From Gymnothorax reevesii (Eukaryota > Chordata > Actinopteri > Anguilliformes > Muraenidae), in NCBI GenBank assembly GCA_029721435.1, contig CM056574.1, positions 71,033,501 to 71,097,500 of the forward strand: 64,000 bases of DNA, in the 5' to 3' direction. The position numbers and the translations under genes were made by a program. Below, piece after piece: positions 60,716 through 64,000 of this stretch (position 1 is its first letter; the number at the start of each line of letters is the position of its first letter). The notes beneath the pieces were generated by a model. That model was not told where the DNA came from, made no database searches, and was given only the letters and a program-made list of their open reading frames with translations.

Positions 60716-61539
60716 ACAGGTCTGGACTACAGGCAGGCCAGTCCAGTACCCGCACTCTTTTGCTACGGAGCCATGCTGTTGTAACACGTGCAGAATGTGG
60801 CTTGGCATTGTCTTGCTGAAATAAGCAGGGGCGTCCATGAAAAAGAAGTAGCTTGGATGGCAACATATGTTGCTCCAAAACCTGTATGTACCTTTCGGCA
60901 TTAATGGTGCCGTCACATATGTGTAAGTTGCCCATGCCTTGGGCACTAATACACCCCCATACCATCACAGATGCTGGCTTTTGAACTTTGCGCCTATAAC
61001 AGTCTGGATGGCTCTTTTCCTCTTTAGTCCAGAGGACACGACGTCCACAGTTTCCAAAAACAATTTGAAATGTGGACTCGTCAGACCACAGAACACTTTT
61101 CCACTTAGCATCAGTCCATCCTAGATGAGCTTGGGCCCAGCAAAGCCGGCGGCGTTTCTGGGTGCTGTTGATAAATGGCTTTCGCTTTGCATTGTAGTTT
61201 TAACTTGCTCTTGCAGATGTAGCGACGAGCTGTAGTTACTGACAGTGGTTTTCTGAAGTGTTCCTGAGCCCATGTGGTGATGTCCTTTACACACTGATGA
61301 CGATTTTTGATGCAGTACCGCCTGAGGGATCGAAGGTCACGGGCATACAATGTTGGTTTTCGGCCTTGTCGCTTACGAGCAGCGATTTCTCCAGATTCTC
61401 TGAACCTTTTGACGATATTACGGACCGTAGATGATGAAATCCCTAAATTTCTTGAAATAGCACGTTGAGCAATGTTGTTTTTAAACTGTTCGACAATCAG
61501 CTCACGCATTTGTTCACTAAGTGGTGACCCTCGCCCCAT
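60716..61539 (-). pseudogene. Tc1-like transposase, copy (b)
   Basis: The start at 61539 (MGRGSPLSEQ) is chosen to match the other copies; the longer upstream frame is untranslated leader. Helix-turn-helix AISRNLGISSSTVRNIVKRF, the second DNA-binding domain and both catalytic aspartates (WSDEST near 61085, FQQDNAKPHSA near 60820) are present with one or two frame breaks near 61130-61210. The sequence stops after WPACSPDL, so the glutamate and C-terminus are lost. Confidence 0.9.
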
Positions 61540-61902
61540 CCTTGTTTGTGAATGACTGAGCATTTCAGGGAAGCTGCTTTCATACCCAATCATGGCACCC
61601 ACCTGTTCCCAATTAGCCCGTTCACCTGTGGGATGTTCCAAATAAGTGTTTGATGAGCATTTCTCAACTCTCTTAGTCTTTTTTGCCACTTGTGCCAGCT
61701 TTTATGACACATGTAACAGGCATCAAATTCCAAATGAGCTAATATTTGCAAAAGATTACAAAGTTTACCTATTCGAACATTAAGTAACTTGTCTTTGCAG
61801 TGTATTCAATTGAATATAGGTTGAAAAGTATTTGCAAATCATTTTATTCTGTTTTTATTTACGATTTACACAACGTGCCAACTTCACTGGTTTTGGGTTT
61901 TG
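60716..61902 (-). mobile_element. Tc1-like element, copy (b), 3'-truncated
   Basis: The right edge ends with the family terminal repeat and TA at 61903-61904, beyond which TTAA-element copy 3 continues. The left side breaks off at 60716 inside the transposase gene, so one terminal repeat is missing. Confidence 0.9.
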
Positions 61903-62110
61903 TAGACTCCCATCGAATTTCAGCTTATTTTTATGATTTTGGTGGAGATAAGGGGCTGCAAACACAAAAAATCTTCATGAAAATTCAGCTTTGAATTAGC
62001 AAAAAAAAGTAATATGATAATTGAAAAACTGCTGGGGCTTAAAACAATACATTTCTGGAATCATAAACTTCTTGACCACAAGTGCAATTCATCTTGAACA
62101 TTACATTCTA

Positions 62111-63595
62111 CAAAACCCAAAACCAGTGAAGTTGGCACGTAATGTAAATCGTAGATAAAAACAGAATACAATGATTTGCAAATCCTTTTCAACATATATT
62201 CAATTGAATACACTGCAAAGACAAGATGTTTAATGTTCAAACTGAGAAACCTAATTTTTTTTGCAAATAATCATTAACTTAGAATTTAAAGGGAGCAACA
62301 CATTGCAAAAAAGTTGGCACAGGGGCCTTTTTACCACTGTGTTACATCGCCTTTCCTTTTAACGACACTCAGTAAACGTTTGGGAACTGAGGATACCAAT
62401 TTTCGAAGGTTTTCAGGTGGAACTCTTTCCCATTTTTGGTTGATGTACAGCTTAAGTTGTTCAACAGTCCGGGGTCTCCGTTGTCGTATTTTACGCTTCA
62501 TAATGCGCCACACATTTTCAACGGGAAACAGGTCTGGACTACAGACAGGCCAGTCTAGTACCCGCACTCTTTTACTACGGAGCCATGCTGTTGTAACACG
62601 TGCAGAATGTGGCTTGGCATTGTCTTGCCGAAATAAGCAGGGGCGTCCATGAAAAAGACGTTGCTTGGATGGCAACATATGTTGCTCCAAAACCTGTATG
62701 TACCTTTCAGCATTAATGGTGCCTTCACATTATGTAAGTTGCCCATGCCTTGGGCACTAATACACCCCCATACCATCACAGATGCTGGCTTTTGATGAGC
62801 TTTGATGACCAGTCCATCTTTGATGAGCTTGGGCCCAGTGAAGCCGGCGGCGTTTCTGGGTGCTGTTGATAAATGGCTTTCGCTTTGCATTGTAGAGTTT
62901 TAACTTGCACTTGCAGATGTAGCGACGAACTGTAGTTACTGACAGTGGTTTTCTGAAGTGTTCCTGAGCCCATGTGGTGATGTCCTTTACACACTGATGT
63001 CGGTTTTTGATGCGGTAGCGTCTGAGGGATCGAAGGTCATGGCATTCAATGTTGGATTTTGGCCTTGTCGCTTACGTGCAGCGATTTCTCCAGATTCTCT
63101 GAACCTTTTGACGATATTACAGACCGTAGATGATGAAATTCCTAAATTTCTTGCAATACCTCGTTGAGGAATGTTGTTTTTAAACTGTTCAGCTCACGCA
63201 TGTGTTCACTAAGTGGTGACCCTCGCCCCATCCTTGTTTGTGAATGACTGAGCATTTCAGGGAAGTTGCTTTTATACCCAATCATGGCACCCACCTGATC
63301 CCAATTAGCCCGTTCACCTGTGGGATGTTCCAAATAAGTGTTTGATGGGCATTCCTCAACTCTCTCAGTGTTTTTTGGCAGTTGTGCCAGCTTTTCTGAA
63401 ACATGTTGCAGGCATCAAATTCCAAATGAGCTAATATTTGCAAAAAATTACAAAGTTTACCTGTTCGAACATTAAGTAACTTGTCTTTGCAGTGTATTCA
63501 ATTAAATATAGGTTGAAAAGGATTTTCAAATCATTGTATTCTGTTTTTTTTTTACGATTTACACAACGTGCCAACTTCACTGGTTTTAGGTTTTG
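62111..63595 (-). mobile_element. Tc1-like element, copy (c), both ends present
   Basis: CAAAACCCAAAACCAGTGAA at the left and its complement at the right (one substitution) are flanked by TA (62109-62110, 63596-63597). At 1485 bp it is the longest copy, but a segment of the transposase is deleted. Confidence 0.93.
62331..63231 (-). pseudogene. Tc1-like transposase, copy (c)
   Basis: It begins MGRGSPLSEHMREL at 63231. The DNA-binding part is present with a short deletion and shifts near 63188. The segment near 62795-62830 that should hold the first catalytic aspartate is deleted. The second aspartate (FRQDNAKPHSA near 62625) and the glutamate (FPVENVW near 62520) are intact, and the C-terminus ends GDVTQW at 62331. 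It is inactive. Confidence 0.9.
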
Positions 63596-64000
63596 TAAAT
63601 TACCCGCTTGCTATGAGCCAAATTAGACAGCTATCCAGGTGTCTCCCCAAAGTCTGAGATCCATCAAAATGGTTCACTGTCAAATCATACATTAATCATA
63701 TATTTAACACAAATTAACTTTTGGGGCATGAAATTCAGCATGAACTAATGATTTTCTGGTTGAGTTTAGCATGAATTTATCAATATCAGTGCAGTTGAAC
63801 ATCATTGGTCACCAGTAACCTCTCCAAACACAACAACATGCCTTTTCTCCATAATAAAGTTAACAATATTGTTCATTTTTCTTCAAAGTCCCCCAAGCAT
63901 TAAATAAAGTGCTAATTAAACAGCTATAACATTCGCGCTGCAATGATAAGCTAACCACTCTCACATCCGAGCTCATAACCTTACACCGTATAAGGGTAAA

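Larger units (their letters stand above)
61905..64000 (-). mobile_element. piggyBac-like TTAA element, copy 3, split and partial
   Basis: 61905-62110 and 63596-64000 match, on the minus strand, 55815-56010 and 55420-55810 of copy 2. The Tc1-like copy (c) lies between them at a TA, and copy (b) abuts the left side at another TA. The 3' terminus is missing left of copy (b), and the 5' part runs off the window. Confidence 0.85.

Overview
This window looks like repeat-rich intergenic DNA from a ray-finned fish. The evidence is its mix of mobile elements: several Tc1/mariner families, L2-like LINEs with an eel UnaL2-type 3' tail, an L1-like LINE, a Ty3/gypsy element with the unusual Gmr1-type gene order, TTAA-targeting piggyBac-like elements, hAT-like elements, PIF/Harbinger-like MITEs and a decayed Maverick/Polinton-like element. 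I found no convincing host protein-coding gene, tRNA, rRNA or CRISPR array. Nearly every long reading frame belongs to a transposable element and almost all are broken.

Layout. 1-551 is a truncated, inverted copy of an element that is complete at 48145-50198. 610-1036 is a Tc1 fossil. 1640-6390 is the 3' end of a gypsy element (RNase H, then LTR), split by a 3.4-kb element with an 8-bp target duplication. That element was itself split by a 1.8-kb element carrying seven copies of a 14-bp motif. 6922-8778 is a piggyBac-like copy. 8780-13530 holds degenerate tandem repeats, MITEs, a 15-bp minisatellite and a long palindrome. 14014-22591 is a Gmr1-like Ty3/gypsy retrotransposon (LTR, gag, protease, integrase, partial RT, LTR) whose 5' LTR is cut by a 3.26-kb insertion. 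23150-24370 is satellite DNA around a perfect hairpin.

24385-27841 is a LINE interrupted first by an L2/UnaL2-like tail and then by a Tc1-like element. 28018-30831 plus 44343-44752 is a second L2-like LINE. It is split by a 13.5-kb Maverick/Polinton-like element (30832-44336) with a 6-bp target duplication, arms of about 3.1 kb, and a 4-kb centre that keeps a packaging-type ATPase and a putative CARD/RING-like gene. An L1-like LINE (39221-42426) sits inside its right arm only. 47276-51678 is a hAT-like element containing a Tc1 element, which contains a 2-kb element, which contains a PIF-like element. 52740-60092 is bounded by hAT (ZBED-type) ends and is filled by a long interspersed repeat and a TTAA element. 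60716-64000 carries two Tc1-like copies inserted in a third, inverted TTAA-element copy.

The elements do not work together as a pathway. The biological content is the nesting order, which target-site duplications and restored flanks let one read as a relative insertion history. The most informative items are the integrase-before-RT gypsy element, the reduced Polinton-like element with its captured-looking gene, the TTAA element with an empty site preserved in a neighbouring repeat unit, and the unclassified 14-bp-motif element.
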